From Acidimicrobiales bacterium (GTDB lineage: Bacteria; Actinomycetota; Acidimicrobiia; Acidimicrobiales; Aldehydirespiratoraceae), in assembly GCA_041394245.1 (NCBI GenBank), contig JAWKIR010000002.1:1674001-1738000 (forward strand): 64,000 bases of DNA, read 5' to 3'. The notes beneath the pieces were generated by a model. It had not been told where the DNA came from and searched no databases. It worked only from the letters and a program-made list of their open reading frames with translations. How positions within the stretch are numbered: the first letter of the stretch is position 1; each line of letters begins with the position of its first letter. The position numbers were made by a program, and so were the translations under genes. Shown here one piece after another: positions 27,399 through 35,902 of the stretch.

Positions 27399-28232
27399 TC
27401 ACACCTGGGTCGTGCAGTAATAGGTCCACGATCCGCCGAACTTCACGCGCTCGATGGGGAGGCGGCTGCGACCGCTGAGGTCGCCGTGCTTGCCCCAGAC
27501 CTCGAGATGGTCGCCGTACTCGCCCGGCTGACCGAAGGGGTCGATGAACGGTCGGGACTCGACGGAGGTTCCGCGGTACTTGATGGCGTCGTGCAGGGTG
27601 CCGACCAGCGACCGGTGGAGCCGGCGGATCTCCTGGCTCGACAGCGAATCGCTCAACCGGTCGTGACGGAGTCCGGCATGGAAGAGGATCTCGTCGGCAT
27701 AGATGTCGCCGATGCCGACCACGAACGAGGGGTCGGTGAGCAGCGTCTTGAGCTTGGCCTTGTGGCTCAGCAGCGAGCGGCCGAAGGTGGTCCACGAAAT
27801 CGGTTCCTCGACCGGGTCGAGTCCGTAGCTGTCGAGCTCGGGGAGTTCGTCGGCCACGGCATCGGTGTCGACGACGAACACCTGTGAGGTCCCCTCGGCA
27901 TCGAGCAGGCGCAGCTGGCCGTGCTGCGTGAACGTGATGATGATCTCGGTCGCCGGGTCGATCTCGTCCTTGTTGGCGTTGCGGCGCAGCGAACCGGTCG
28001 AGCCCAAGTCGATGACCAGGGTGGAATCGCCGTCGAGCACGATCGTGATGTAGAGACCACGCCGTTCCACGGCGTTGATCTTCATGCCCTCGAGCTGCGA
28101 GGTGAACGCCTTGCGGTTCTTGTAGCGACCAAGCGTCTTCATGCTCGTCGCGTCGGCGTCCTTCACCTTCTTCCCGGCGAGGTCACGGTCGAGATCACGA
28201 CGAACGGTCTCGACTTCGGGTAGCTCAAACAT
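27399..28232 (-). CDS. Divergent Fpg/MutM-family protein lacking catalytic residues
   Basis: This 277-residue protein aligns over its whole length with formamidopyrimidine-DNA glycosylase and lies in the canonical mutM place between rnc and smc. Key residues differ. It starts MFELPEVET, so the nucleophile Pro right after Met is Phe, although the next Glu remains. The RRGK motif is RRGL, so the beta-hairpin Lys is lost. The GIGNIYADE asparagine is Asp (GIGDIYADE). The C-terminal zinc finger has only one Cys (YYCTTQV). The ATG at 28232 has GGAG six bases upstream. It is probably a DNA-binding protein with altered or no glycosylase activity. Confidence 0.85.
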   Translation of the reverse strand: MFELPEVETVRRDLDRDLAGKKVKDADATSMKTLGRYKNRKAFTSQLEGMKINAVERRGLYITIVLDGDSTLVIDLGSTGSLRRNANKDEIDPATEIIITFTQHGQLRLLDAEGTSQVFVVDTDAVADELPELDSYGLDPVEEPISWTTFGRSLLSHKAKLKTLLTDPSFVVGIGDIYADEILFHAGLRHDRLSDSLSSQEIRRLHRSLVGTLHDAIKYRGTSVESRPFIDPFGQPGEYGDHLEVWGKHGDLSGRSRLPIERVKFGGSWTYYCTTQV

Positions 28233-29007
28233 CGGATGCTCCATCCTCGGGCGAGCGGGCGTCCCATGCGGCACGGGCCGCCCGTTGCTCTGCCTCTTTC
28301 TTGGACGAACCGTTGCCGGTTCCTCGCACTTCGCCGCCGATCCGCACGGTTGCCTCGAACCGTTTCAGATGGTCGGGCCCGCTCTCGGAGACCTCGTAGA
28401 CCGGCGGGTGCAGCCCGTCGGACGCGGCGATCTCCTGGAGGCGGGTCTTGTAGTCGCGCGCGCCGGGTCGAGACGCTGCGGCGGAGATCCGGTCGTCGAG
28501 TTGGGCCAACACGAGCGAACGGGCCGGCTCGATTCCCCCGTCGACGAACACGGCACCGATCACGGCTTCGACCGCGTCGGCGAGAATCGACGACTTGTCG
28601 GCACCGCCCGAGGCGGCCTCGCCCTTGCCGAGCCTGAGGTCGGGTCCGAGTCCGAGCGATGCCCCGACCTCGGCGAGCGTCGCTGCGCTCACGACCGCTG
28701 CTCGCGCCTTGGCGAGTTGCCCCTCGGGCTCGTCGGGAAAGCGGGAGTAGAGCGCATCGGTGACCACCAGGCCGAGGACGGCATCGCCGAGAAACTCGAG
28801 CCGTTCGTTCGACGGCTCACCAGGGTTCTCCGAGCACCAGGATCGATGCGAGAGCGCGACCTGGAGGAGTCGGGGGTCGGCGAAGCGATACCCGATCCGC
28901 TCTTCGAGCGCGACAGCAGTGGACGATGGGGCCAGCGCCTCAACCCAGCTTGGCGACGACGTAGTCGACGGCGTCGCGCACGGTACGGAGGTCTTCGAGG
29001 TCTTCAT
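28225..29007 (-). CDS. rnc: Ribonuclease III (start uncertain)
   Basis: The RNase III domain is clear: the signature NERLEFLGDAVLGLVVTDALY, then KSSILADAVEAVIGAVFVDGG with the catalytic Asp/Glu residues. A C-terminal dsRNA-binding domain follows (DYKTRLQEIAASDGLHPPVYEV ending in KKEAEQRAARAAW). It processes rRNA and other double-stranded RNA. The start is a problem: conserved sequence begins at about 28920, but the nearest in-frame ATG is at 29007, 68 bases inside acpP. Between them there is only a CTG (28935). I give the ATG; the real protein may start at the CTG and have 236 residues. The stop overlaps the mutM-like gene by eight bases. Confidence 0.9.
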   Translation of the reverse strand: MKTSKTSVPCATPSTTSSPSWVEALAPSSTAVALEERIGYRFADPRLLQVALSHRSWCSENPGEPSNERLEFLGDAVLGLVVTDALYSRFPDEPEGQLAKARAAVVSAATLAEVGASLGLGPDLRLGKGEAASGGADKSSILADAVEAVIGAVFVDGGIEPARSLVLAQLDDRISAAASRPGARDYKTRLQEIAASDGLHPPVYEVSESGPDHLKRFEATVRIGGEVRGTGNGSSKKEAEQRAARAAWDARSPEDGASDV

Positions 29008-29230
29008 CGTCGATACGGAAGCCCGAGGCTCGCTCTGCGAGCTCCTCCTCGAGGCCCTCGACGAGCTCGATGAGTGCGAGTGAGTCGGCATCGAGATCAT
29101 CCGCGAAGGCATCACCTTCGTTGATGCTCGACGGCTCGATCTCGAGAATGTCGGCGAGCTGGTCCTTGACGATGCCGAGAACCTCTTCTCGACTGATCGG
29201 ACCCTGCTCTACGTGGGTTTCTGCGGGCAC
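28940..29230 (-). CDS. acpP: Acyl carrier protein
   Basis: This 96-residue, very acidic protein carries the phosphopantetheine attachment serine in DDLDADSLALIELVEGLEEE. It shuttles acyl chains in fatty acid synthesis. The GTG at 29230 has an excellent GGAGGGGTGAA site. About 20 extra N-terminal residues precede the usual ACP core. It lies in plsX-acpP-rnc order, common in bacteria, although here fabD/fabF are absent. Its C-terminal codons may overlap the start of rnc. Confidence 0.94.
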   Translation of the reverse strand: MPAETHVEQGPISREEVLGIVKDQLADILEIEPSSINEGDAFADDLDADSLALIELVEGLEEELAERASGFRIDDEDLEDLRTVRDAVDYVVAKLG

Positions 29231-29324
29231 TTCACCCCTCCATTGACGCGGGAACCGGAGGGAACACTAGCGGAGCCGTTTGCTTGTGCGCTTGTGAAGA
29301 CTGTATTCGGTCCGACTCGGACCG

Positions 29325-30317
29325 TTATTCGACTTCCATGGCTGCCGTCGTCAGGTGATCGACCATCTCGACCTCGACCATTTCGGCGGCCACGCGGATG
29401 GCGTTGACCATCGCATCGGCCGAACTGGACCCGTGGGAGATCACGCACACCCCCTTCACGCCGAGCAGCAGGGCACCGCCCACCGAGTCGGGGTGGAGTT
29501 CGGAGACCATCTGATCGAGCGGGCCGGCCAGGGCCGCGCCGGCGGCACGGGTCGCATCGTCGGTGTCGATCGCCTGCAACAACCGCCCGATCAGCGCCTT
29601 CATGGCGCCCTCGAGTGTCTTCAGGGTGACGTTGCCCGTGAATCCGTCGGTGACGATCACGTCGACGTCGTTCGTCATCACATCGCGACCTTCGACATTG
29701 CCGATCCACTCGGCGCCTGCGGTCGCCGCCCAGGTGGGGTCGGAGAGCAGCTCGAAACACTGCTTCACGAACGGGCTGCCCTTCCCCGCCTCCTCCCCGA
29801 TCGACAGCAAGCCGACGCGGGGGGTCTCGATGGCGAAGCGATCACGGGCGTAGACGGCGCCCATCTGAGCGAACTCCACGAGCCATTCCGGCTTGCACTC
29901 GGCGTTGGCTCCGGCATCGAGCAGGGTGGTCGGGGTGCTCCCCGGCACCGGGATCGGGGTGGCGATCGCCGGGCGACTGATGCCCTTGATACGTCCCATT
30001 CGCAACAGCGCCGACGCCATCGTGGCGCCGGTGTTGCCGGCGGACACCATCGCCGATGCCTGACCGTCGCGCACGGCCTCGGCGGCACGCACCAGCGACG
30101 AATCCTTCATCTTTCGGACGCTGGATCCCGGTTCCGCATCCATTGCGATCACTTCGCTGGCTTCGATGACCTCGAGCCCACCCGTGTCGCCGAGATCGGC
30201 CGAACGGCCTACGAGGACCACGGGAATCCCGAGCTCGTCGGCGGCGCGGCGCGCGCCGGCAACGATCTCACCCGGCGCATGATCGCCGCCCATTGCGTCG
30301 ACCGCGATGGGCAGCAT
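29325..30317 (-). CDS. plsX: Phosphate acyltransferase PlsX
   Basis: This 330-residue cytosolic or membrane-associated enzyme makes acyl-phosphate from acyl-ACP for phospholipid synthesis. It begins MLPIAVDAMGGDHAPGEIVAGA, the family N-terminal signature. MVSAGNTGATMASALLRMGRI and the DVIVTDGFTGNVTLKTLEGA block near residue 225 are also typical. ATG 30317 follows the rpmF stop by four bases. The conserved pairing rpmF-plsX supports the call. Confidence 0.96.
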   Translation of the reverse strand: MLPIAVDAMGGDHAPGEIVAGARRAADELGIPVVLVGRSADLGDTGGLEVIEASEVIAMDAEPGSSVRKMKDSSLVRAAEAVRDGQASAMVSAGNTGATMASALLRMGRIKGISRPAIATPIPVPGSTPTTLLDAGANAECKPEWLVEFAQMGAVYARDRFAIETPRVGLLSIGEEAGKGSPFVKQCFELLSDPTWAATAGAEWIGNVEGRDVMTNDVDVIVTDGFTGNVTLKTLEGAMKALIGRLLQAIDTDDATRAAGAALAGPLDQMVSELHPDSVGGALLLGVKGVCVISHGSSSADAMVNAIRVAAEMVEVEMVDHLTTAAMEVE

Positions 30318-30321
30318 CGAC

Positions 30322-30501
30322 TCAGTCGACCTCGATGGCCTGGCGACCGGCGTACCAACCACAGTTGCCACAGGCACGGTGCGGACGCTTGGTCGAACCA
30401 CAACGCGGGCAGGCACTGCGAGCCGTCGCGCCGACGCGCCACGCCGATGCCTTGCGGCTCCGGCTCTTCGACTTCGACATCTTCTTCTTCGGGACAGCCA
30501 T
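30322..30501 (-). CDS. rpmF: 50S ribosomal protein L32
   Basis: This 59-residue basic protein starts MAVPKKKMSKSKSRSRKA and carries a zinc ribbon with C-x2-C in ACPRCG and ACGNCG. This is the Zn-binding (C+) form of L32; some actinobacteria also carry a zinc-independent paralog. A second in-frame ATG five codons upstream is unlikely because MAVPKKK is the conserved start, with AGGA about seven bases before it. Confidence 0.96.
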   Translation of the reverse strand: MAVPKKKMSKSKSRSRKASAWRVGATARSACPRCGSTKRPHRACGNCGWYAGRQAIEVD

Positions 30502-30592
30502 CGCGTTCCTGCTCACTCAAGATCGAACACCGAAGGTTATCGACGCGCCGCGGGGACGCCACCCACGCGCCGCCGATTCGTGGGCCCGGCGG

Positions 30593-31129
30593 CTACTCGT
30601 CGAAGGAGAGCTGGTCGAGCGCCGCCCATCGGGGGTCGCCGGGCGGCGCGTCGTCGGCCGAGAGGTCGACATCGGGTGCCACCGTGGCCGGGAACCGCTC
30701 GGGATCGGGTCCGGCGCAGTCGGGGCGGCACAACGGCGCCAACGGAAGTGCCAGGATCGCCGCCTCGCGCACGACCGGGCCGAGATCGATCCGATCGTCT
30801 TCGATCGGCCAGGTCTCACCCTCGGTGGGTTCACGTTCGAAGATCTCACGGACCTCGGCCTCGAATGTCTCGGAGACGGGCTCGAGGCACCGGCGGCACG
30901 GGCCGATCCACGAACCCGTGACCACGCCCTGGGCCGACACCCCCTCGGTCACGGCCTCGATCACGAGATCGATGCCGAGACGTCCGTCGCGGACGCTGAA
31001 CTCACCCGCGGCGACGTCGGACAACTCGGTGACGGCACGGAACTCGCGCCGGGCGCCCGTGCGGCGCCGGATCTCGAGCGTGTCGACGAACAGCTGGGAA
31101 GGCGGCGTGATCCGGATCGCGTCGGTCAC
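30593..31129 (-). CDS. yceD: YceD/DUF177 family protein
   Basis: This 178-residue acidic protein contains the family core CRRCLEPVSETFEAEVREIF and a second Cys pair region (PLCRPDCAG) that resembles a metal site. YceD proteins are linked to rRNA accumulation and nearly always precede rpmF, as here. The GTG at 31129 overlaps the previous stop by one base. The mechanism is unknown in the family. Confidence 0.88.
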   Translation of the reverse strand: MTDAIRITPPSQLFVDTLEIRRRTGARREFRAVTELSDVAAGEFSVRDGRLGIDLVIEAVTEGVSAQGVVTGSWIGPCRRCLEPVSETFEAEVREIFEREPTEGETWPIEDDRIDLGPVVREAAILALPLAPLCRPDCAGPDPERFPATVAPDVDLSADDAPPGDPRWAALDQLSFDE

Positions 31130-31728
31130 TAGACGTCCTGGTCGAAGACCATGTCGTCGGGAACCACCGGCTCGGGATCCTCGGCCTTCGGCGTGGCCGC
31201 GCCCTGCAGCCGGGCCCGACCCGAGGCGACCGTGCGCATGGTTCGCTCGAGCACGACCTCCATGCCCCCGAGCTTCTGGTCGCACCAGTCCTCGGTCTCC
31301 AGGCGGAGATTCTTCGCTCGTTCCTCCGCGTCGGCGACGACGCGCCGGGCGCGGTCTTCGGCCGCCTTGACCAACTCGGTGCGCTGCACCATCTGCTCTG
31401 CGCGCGTCCGGGCCCGGGCGATGATCTCGTCGCCCTCACGCTGGACCCGGGCGAGGAAGTCGTCGCGCTCCTTCAAGAGCCAACGGGCCGAGCGGAGCTC
31501 GTCGGGGAGACCGTCGGCCGCCGCGGTCAGGACGGCGAGCAACTCCTCCTTGTTGATCATCGAGGAGGCCGAGAGCGGCATCGGGCGCGCCTCTTCGACG
31601 ATCTGGATGGCCTGGCGCAACAACGACTCCGACCGGGGTGCGCGATAGGCCGGCGCACCATCGGCTCCGGGCCGACCGGACGGCGCATGATCGACAGGGC
31701 TGCCGCCGGACTCATGGGCGTCGTTCAC
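31129..31728 (-). CDS. SepIVA/DivIVA-like coiled-coil protein
   Basis: This 199-residue protein has a disordered N-terminus of about 50 residues, then a long amphipathic, charged coiled coil (about residues 85-165, with ERAKNLRLETEDWCDQKLGGMEVVLERTM) and an acidic tail. In mycobacteria the gene between coaD and yceD encodes SepIVA, a DivIVA-domain septum protein. Identical context and the coiled-coil pattern support an orthologue here, but the DivIVA N-terminal motif is weak. It overlaps coaD by four bases. Confidence 0.7.
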   Translation of the reverse strand: MNDAHESGGSPVDHAPSGRPGADGAPAYRAPRSESLLRQAIQIVEEARPMPLSASSMINKEELLAVLTAAADGLPDELRSARWLLKERDDFLARVQREGDEIIARARTRAEQMVQRTELVKAAEDRARRVVADAEERAKNLRLETEDWCDQKLGGMEVVLERTMRTVASGRARLQGAATPKAEDPEPVVPDDMVFDQDV

Positions 31729-32198
31729 CCGTATTGCTCCTTGAGCCTGGCCGCGACGGGTGCCGGGACCATGCCCGAGATGTCGCCGCCGTACTTGGCG
31801 AAGTCCCGGATGAACTTCGAGGCCAGGAACGAACTGCGCGAGGCCGACGGGATGAACAGTGTGTGGATCCCCGAGGCCGCGTTGTTCATCTGTGCCATCT
31901 GGAGTTCGTTCTCGAAGTCCGAGACGGCCCGCAGGCCTTTCACGATGAAGTCGGCGCCGATGTCGCGCGCCAGATCGACGACGAGACCGCTGAACATCTC
32001 GACGCTCACGTTCACCATGTGTGCCGTGGCCTCGTTGAGCATCGCCTCGCGATCGTCGAGCCCGAAGACCCCGTCCTTGGTCGTGTTGATCATCGCCGCG
32101 ACGACGACCTCGTCGAACAGCGACGCGGCGGTCTCGATGATCTCGATGTGGCCGTTGTGAACGGGATCGAAGGATCCGGGATAGAGAACGCGGGTCAC
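31725..32198 (-). CDS. coaD: Phosphopantetheine adenylyltransferase
   Basis: This 157-residue enzyme catalyses the fourth step of coenzyme A synthesis, joining ATP and 4'-phosphopantetheine. The nucleotidyltransferase signature YPGSFDPVHNGHIEII is at residues 6-21 with the catalytic His in HNGH. ISGMVPAPV near the end corresponds to the family's ISSS-type C-terminal motif. Length is normal. It lies 16 bases after rsmD, the usual pairing. Confidence 0.96.
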   Translation of the reverse strand: MTRVLYPGSFDPVHNGHIEIIETAASLFDEVVVAAMINTTKDGVFGLDDREAMLNEATAHMVNVSVEMFSGLVVDLARDIGADFIVKGLRAVSDFENELQMAQMNNAASGIHTLFIPSASRSSFLASKFIRDFAKYGGDISGMVPAPVAARLKEQYG

Positions 32199-32214
32199 GT
32201 GGGAGTCTCCACTC

Positions 32215-32745
32215 TCAGGGCGTCAGGGCCGAACCCGCGTGTGCGAGCGTCACCACGGTAGTCCCGTACCGGCGCGCTCGGTACGTCTCCCACCCGTCGG
32301 GGAGCTCGATCTCGCGGTCGGACTCGATCACGACGACGGCATCGTGGACCGACGAGAGCAGCTCCCCCCAGCCGTCGAACGCATACGGGGGATCGAGCAG
32401 GACGAGATCGACACCGACCGCCTGGCGCAGCGCGGTGGCCCCGTCGCCCGCCACGACGACCGACCGATCACCGAAACCGAGCGTCTCGATGTTGTCGCGA
32501 AGCGCCGAGAGCGCGCGCCGGTCGTTCTCCACGAACGTGCACTGCGCGGCGCCACGGGAGAGCGCTTCGATGCCGAGCGCGCCCGAACCGGCGAACACGT
32601 CGATCACACGGGCATCCTCGATCGCTCCGAGCGAGAACAGCGAGTTGAACATCGCCTCACGCACACGATCGGCCGTCGGCCGGGTGCCGTCGCCCTCGGG
32701 GACGATCAATCGACGGCCGCGGGCGGATCCGGCTACTACACGCAT
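32215..32745 (-). CDS. rsmD: 16S rRNA (guanine(966)-N2)-methyltransferase
   Basis: This 176-residue SAM-dependent methyltransferase begins MRVVAGSARGRRLIVPEGDGTRPTADRVREAMFNSL, the RsmD signature. It has the SAM loop VIDVFAGSGALGIEALSRGA and the catalytic LLDPPY motif (DPPY type for exocyclic amino groups). It modifies G966 of 16S rRNA in the 30S subunit. Its upstream region is shared with the divergent zinc-ribbon gene. Confidence 0.96.
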   Translation of the reverse strand: MRVVAGSARGRRLIVPEGDGTRPTADRVREAMFNSLFSLGAIEDARVIDVFAGSGALGIEALSRGAAQCTFVENDRRALSALRDNIETLGFGDRSVVVAGDGATALRQAVGVDLVLLDPPYAFDGWGELLSSVHDAVVVIESDREIELPDGWETYRARRYGTTVVTLAHAGSALTP

Positions 32746-32794
32746 CGCGACAGTCTGGCGGGTCGGGGGCGCTGTGGCGCGCTACGGTCGGCGC

Positions 32795-32974
32795 GTGCCC
32801 GTCCCCGAGACCATCACCTGCGTCGACTGTGGCGGTCACTGCGGCCGCATCACCTACGAACCCGACGAGGGATTCGAGCCGGGCGACATCGTCGCCTACC
32901 GGTGCCGCGACTGCCTCGACCGTTGGGACATCGAGCTGACTGCCGACGACATCGAAGTGGAATCCCCGTCGTGA
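32795..32974 (+). CDS. Small zinc-ribbon protein
   Basis: From a GTG at 32795 the product has 59 residues, with C-x2-C pairs in CVDCGG and CRDCLD about 27 apart. This would bind one structural zinc. The rest is acidic. I do not recognise a named family. The stop overlaps the methyltransferase start (GTGA), which supports both being real. The two genes point against the surrounding minus-strand block. Confidence 0.65.
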   Translation: MPVPETITCVDCGGHCGRITYEPDEGFEPGDIVAYRCRDCLDRWDIELTADDIEVESPS

Positions 32975-33753
32975 CACAGGACCTGATCGAGATCGACGGC
33001 CATACGTTCGACCTACGACCGATCGAGGGCAGGCGCGGGATCGAAGGGGCGTTCACACTCAAGAAGCCCCGCTGGATGCTGGATCGCTACCTCGAACTGG
33101 CCCAGGAGTTCCAGGGCGCGAAGATCGTCGAACTCGGGTTGTGGGACGGCGGCTCGACCGCGTTCCTCACTTCGGCATTCCAGCCGGGTGCACTCGTGGG
33201 ATTCGAACTGGACACGCGCCCACTGACCTCGCTCGATCGGTTTCTCGACGGTCATCCGCTCCGCGACTCGGTGCACGTACACCTCGGGGTCAACCAGGCC
33301 GACACCGCCGCACTGCGGGACGCGATCGCCCACGACGTCGACGGTCCGCTCGACGTCGTCATCGACGACGCGTCACACCTGCTGGAACCCACGTCGGCGT
33401 CGTTCGACTGCCTGTTCCCGCTCGTGCGGCCGCACGGCATCTATGTCATCGAAGACTGGTCGCACGAGCACCAGCTCGCCTACGGGATTCGTCAACAGCT
33501 CGCGGCCGGAAGCATCGACGCGGAGCATCTGGTGTCGTCGCACGGCGGCGGCATCCCCTCGACGCCGCTGAGCCGACTCATCATCGACATCATGCTCGCG
33601 ACGGCCAACCCCGACGGGATCGTGGAGGAGATCAGGGTCGAACGCGGTCTTGCGGTCGTCCGACGAGGTGCCGCCGAACTCGACCCGGACGACTTCTCGC
33701 TGCGCGAACTCATCGGCGAGATCGGGCGCGAGATCTCACCGCGTCCGGAATAG
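32971..33753 (+). CDS. Class I SAM-dependent methyltransferase-like protein
   Basis: This 260-residue protein has a Rossmann-type core. AKIVELGLWDGGSTAFLTSAF is the likely SAM loop, followed by LVGFELDTRPL with an acidic residue after strand 2, and DVVIDDASHLLEPT. It resembles cephalosporin hydroxylase-type or rhamnosyl O-methyltransferase-like proteins with the acidic DDxSH motif. The GTG at 32971 overlaps the preceding stop. The substrate is unknown; a small-molecule or sugar target is more likely than rRNA. Confidence 0.82.
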   Translation: MTQDLIEIDGHTFDLRPIEGRRGIEGAFTLKKPRWMLDRYLELAQEFQGAKIVELGLWDGGSTAFLTSAFQPGALVGFELDTRPLTSLDRFLDGHPLRDSVHVHLGVNQADTAALRDAIAHDVDGPLDVVIDDASHLLEPTSASFDCLFPLVRPHGIYVIEDWSHEHQLAYGIRQQLAAGSIDAEHLVSSHGGGIPSTPLSRLIIDIMLATANPDGIVEEIRVERGLAVVRRGAAELDPDDFSLRELIGEIGREISPRPE

Positions 33754-33757
33754 GTCC

Positions 33758-35896
33758 TCAACTCTTCATCAGGAACTCGGCCTCGTCGTCGCCGAGCAAG
33801 AGGGCGATCTCGTCGTCGAGCTCCGGATGCTGCGCGAGTTCCGGATCCTCATCGATGATCCGACTCGCCACCTCGCGAGCGACGCCGACCCATTCCTTGT
33901 CGGTCACGAGCGACGCGAGCTTCAGATCGTTGCGACCCTTCTGCCGCTCCCCCATGATCGTGCCCTCGCCGCGCAGCTCGAGGTCGACCTCGGCGAGAGC
34001 GAAGCCGTCGGTGCTCGCGACGAGGGCCTCGATCCGCGTCTCGCCGTCGCTGGTGGTGGGATCGCCGACGAGGAAGCAGCGGCTCGCCTCGTGCCCTCGC
34101 CCTACCCGGCCCCGGAGCTGATGGAGCTGGGCGATACCGAAACGATCGGCGTCGAGCACCACCATGACGGTGGCGTTGGGGACGTCGACGCCGACCTCGA
34201 TGACGGTGGTGGCGACCAACACGTCGGTCTCGCCGGCCCGGAACCGTTCCATGACCTCGGCCTTTTGCATCGACGGCATCTGTCCGTGCAGCAGATCGAC
34301 CCGCAGATCGTGGAGCTCGCCGCCCGTGAGCGACTCGTGGGTCTCGGTGGCGCTGCTGACATCGAGCGCCTCGGACTCGCCGATCAGCGGACACACCACA
34401 TACGCCTGGCGACCCGCGGCGACCTCGTCGCGCACTGCGTCCCACACCGCGGCCTCGTCGTCCTCGGTGCGAGCCCACGCAGTGACGATCGGTGTGCGGC
34501 CCGGAGGGAGCTCGTCGAGCACGCTGACGTCGAGATCGCCGTAGACCGTCATCGCCGCGGTGCGCGGGATCGGCGTGGCCGTCATCACGAGCACGTCGGG
34601 CGCCGCGCTCGCGTCGCCCTTGTCACGCAACGCCGCACGCTGCTCGACACCGAACCGGTGCTGCTCGTCGATCACCACCACGCCGAGCGACGAGTACTCG
34701 ACCTTGTCCTGGATCAACGCGTGTGTACCGATCACGATGTCGACCCGGCCGGTCACGAGGTCGGCCAGGATCTTCCGACGATCGCCGGCGCCGACACGGT
34801 TGGTCAGCAACTCGATCCGGAGCGGGCGGTCGCCCATGAGCGTCGTCGGATCGGGGACCATCAGATCGCCGAGCATCGAGGTCACCCCGAGGTGGTGCTG
34901 CTCGGCGAGCACCTCGGTGGGGGCCATCAACGCGCCCTGATGACCCCCCTGGACCGCGGCGAGCAGCGCGGTGACGGCGACCACGGTCTTGCCCGAACCG
35001 ACGTCGCCCTGCAGCAGCCGGTGCATGGGGCGTTCGAGCGCGAGGTCGGCGCCGATCTCGCGTATGGCCCGCAGTTGCGCACCGGTCAGCGGGAACGGGA
35101 GGCGCTCGTGGAACCGGGCGACGAGCTCTCCGTCGAGCGAGTGCGACAACCCGGCCGTCTCCCGTTCGATCCGACGCTTGCGCCGCACGAGCTCGAGCTG
35201 GACCCGCAACAACTCGTCGAAGACCAGGCGACGCCGGGCCTCGTCCTTTTCGTGCATCGAATCGGGGTGATGGATGCCGTTGATCGCGGCATCACGGGTG
35301 ACGAAACGGAACCGATCACGGACCTCGTCCGGCAGCGGGTCGGCGAAACCGCGCACCGCAGCCCGCTTCAACGCCTCCTCGATGAACGACTGGAGGTCCC
35401 GCGTCAGCAGTCCCGACTTCTCGGACTGCGGGTAGACGGGGATGATCCGCCCCGTCTGATCTCCGACGAGATCGACGACCGGGCCGGTCATCTGGCGGTT
35501 CCCGCGGAAGAGGTCGCACTTCCCGTGGACCATCAGGGTCATGCCTGGCTGCAACTGCTTCTCGCGCCAGCGCTGGTTGAAGAACGTGAGGGTCAGCTGA
35601 TGACCACCGTCGCCGATCACCACCTCGGTCAGCGTCCGCCGTCCTCGCAGCTGACGGGTACTGCTGCTGCGCACCTCGCCGAAGACCGTCGCCTCGTCGC
35701 CCTTCCCCAGATCGGCGATCTTCGCCTCTCGTGTGCGATCGAGATGGCGCCGGGGGTAGTGCTGCACGAGGTCGAGCACCGTGTGGATGTCGGCCGACGC
35801 GAGCGACTTCTCCTTCTTCTCGCCGACCCCGCGCAGCCGACTCACCGGCATCTCGGCCAGGTCCCGCAGCGTGAGCGGCGGATCGCCTGCGGGCAC
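33758..35896 (-). CDS. recG: ATP-dependent DNA helicase RecG
   Basis: This 712-residue protein has the RecG layout. A wedge/OB-fold N-domain (about residues 1-260, with the ARRRLVFDELLRVQLELVRRK hinge) is followed by two helicase domains: Walker A LLQGDVGSGKTVVA (about 295-308), VVIDEQHRFGV (DEQH box) and QLHQLRGRVGRG. It remodels stalled replication forks. The start is a GTG at 35896, six bases after the fakA-like stop. The pair is commonly adjacent. Confidence 0.96.
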   Translation of the reverse strand: MPAGDPPLTLRDLAEMPVSRLRGVGEKKEKSLASADIHTVLDLVQHYPRRHLDRTREAKIADLGKGDEATVFGEVRSSSTRQLRGRRTLTEVVIGDGGHQLTLTFFNQRWREKQLQPGMTLMVHGKCDLFRGNRQMTGPVVDLVGDQTGRIIPVYPQSEKSGLLTRDLQSFIEEALKRAAVRGFADPLPDEVRDRFRFVTRDAAINGIHHPDSMHEKDEARRRLVFDELLRVQLELVRRKRRIERETAGLSHSLDGELVARFHERLPFPLTGAQLRAIREIGADLALERPMHRLLQGDVGSGKTVVAVTALLAAVQGGHQGALMAPTEVLAEQHHLGVTSMLGDLMVPDPTTLMGDRPLRIELLTNRVGAGDRRKILADLVTGRVDIVIGTHALIQDKVEYSSLGVVVIDEQHRFGVEQRAALRDKGDASAAPDVLVMTATPIPRTAAMTVYGDLDVSVLDELPPGRTPIVTAWARTEDDEAAVWDAVRDEVAAGRQAYVVCPLIGESEALDVSSATETHESLTGGELHDLRVDLLHGQMPSMQKAEVMERFRAGETDVLVATTVIEVGVDVPNATVMVVLDADRFGIAQLHQLRGRVGRGHEASRCFLVGDPTTSDGETRIEALVASTDGFALAEVDLELRGEGTIMGERQKGRNDLKLASLVTDKEWVGVAREVASRIIDEDPELAQHPELDDEIALLLGDDEAEFLMKS

Positions 35897-35902
35897 CGTC
35901 GG

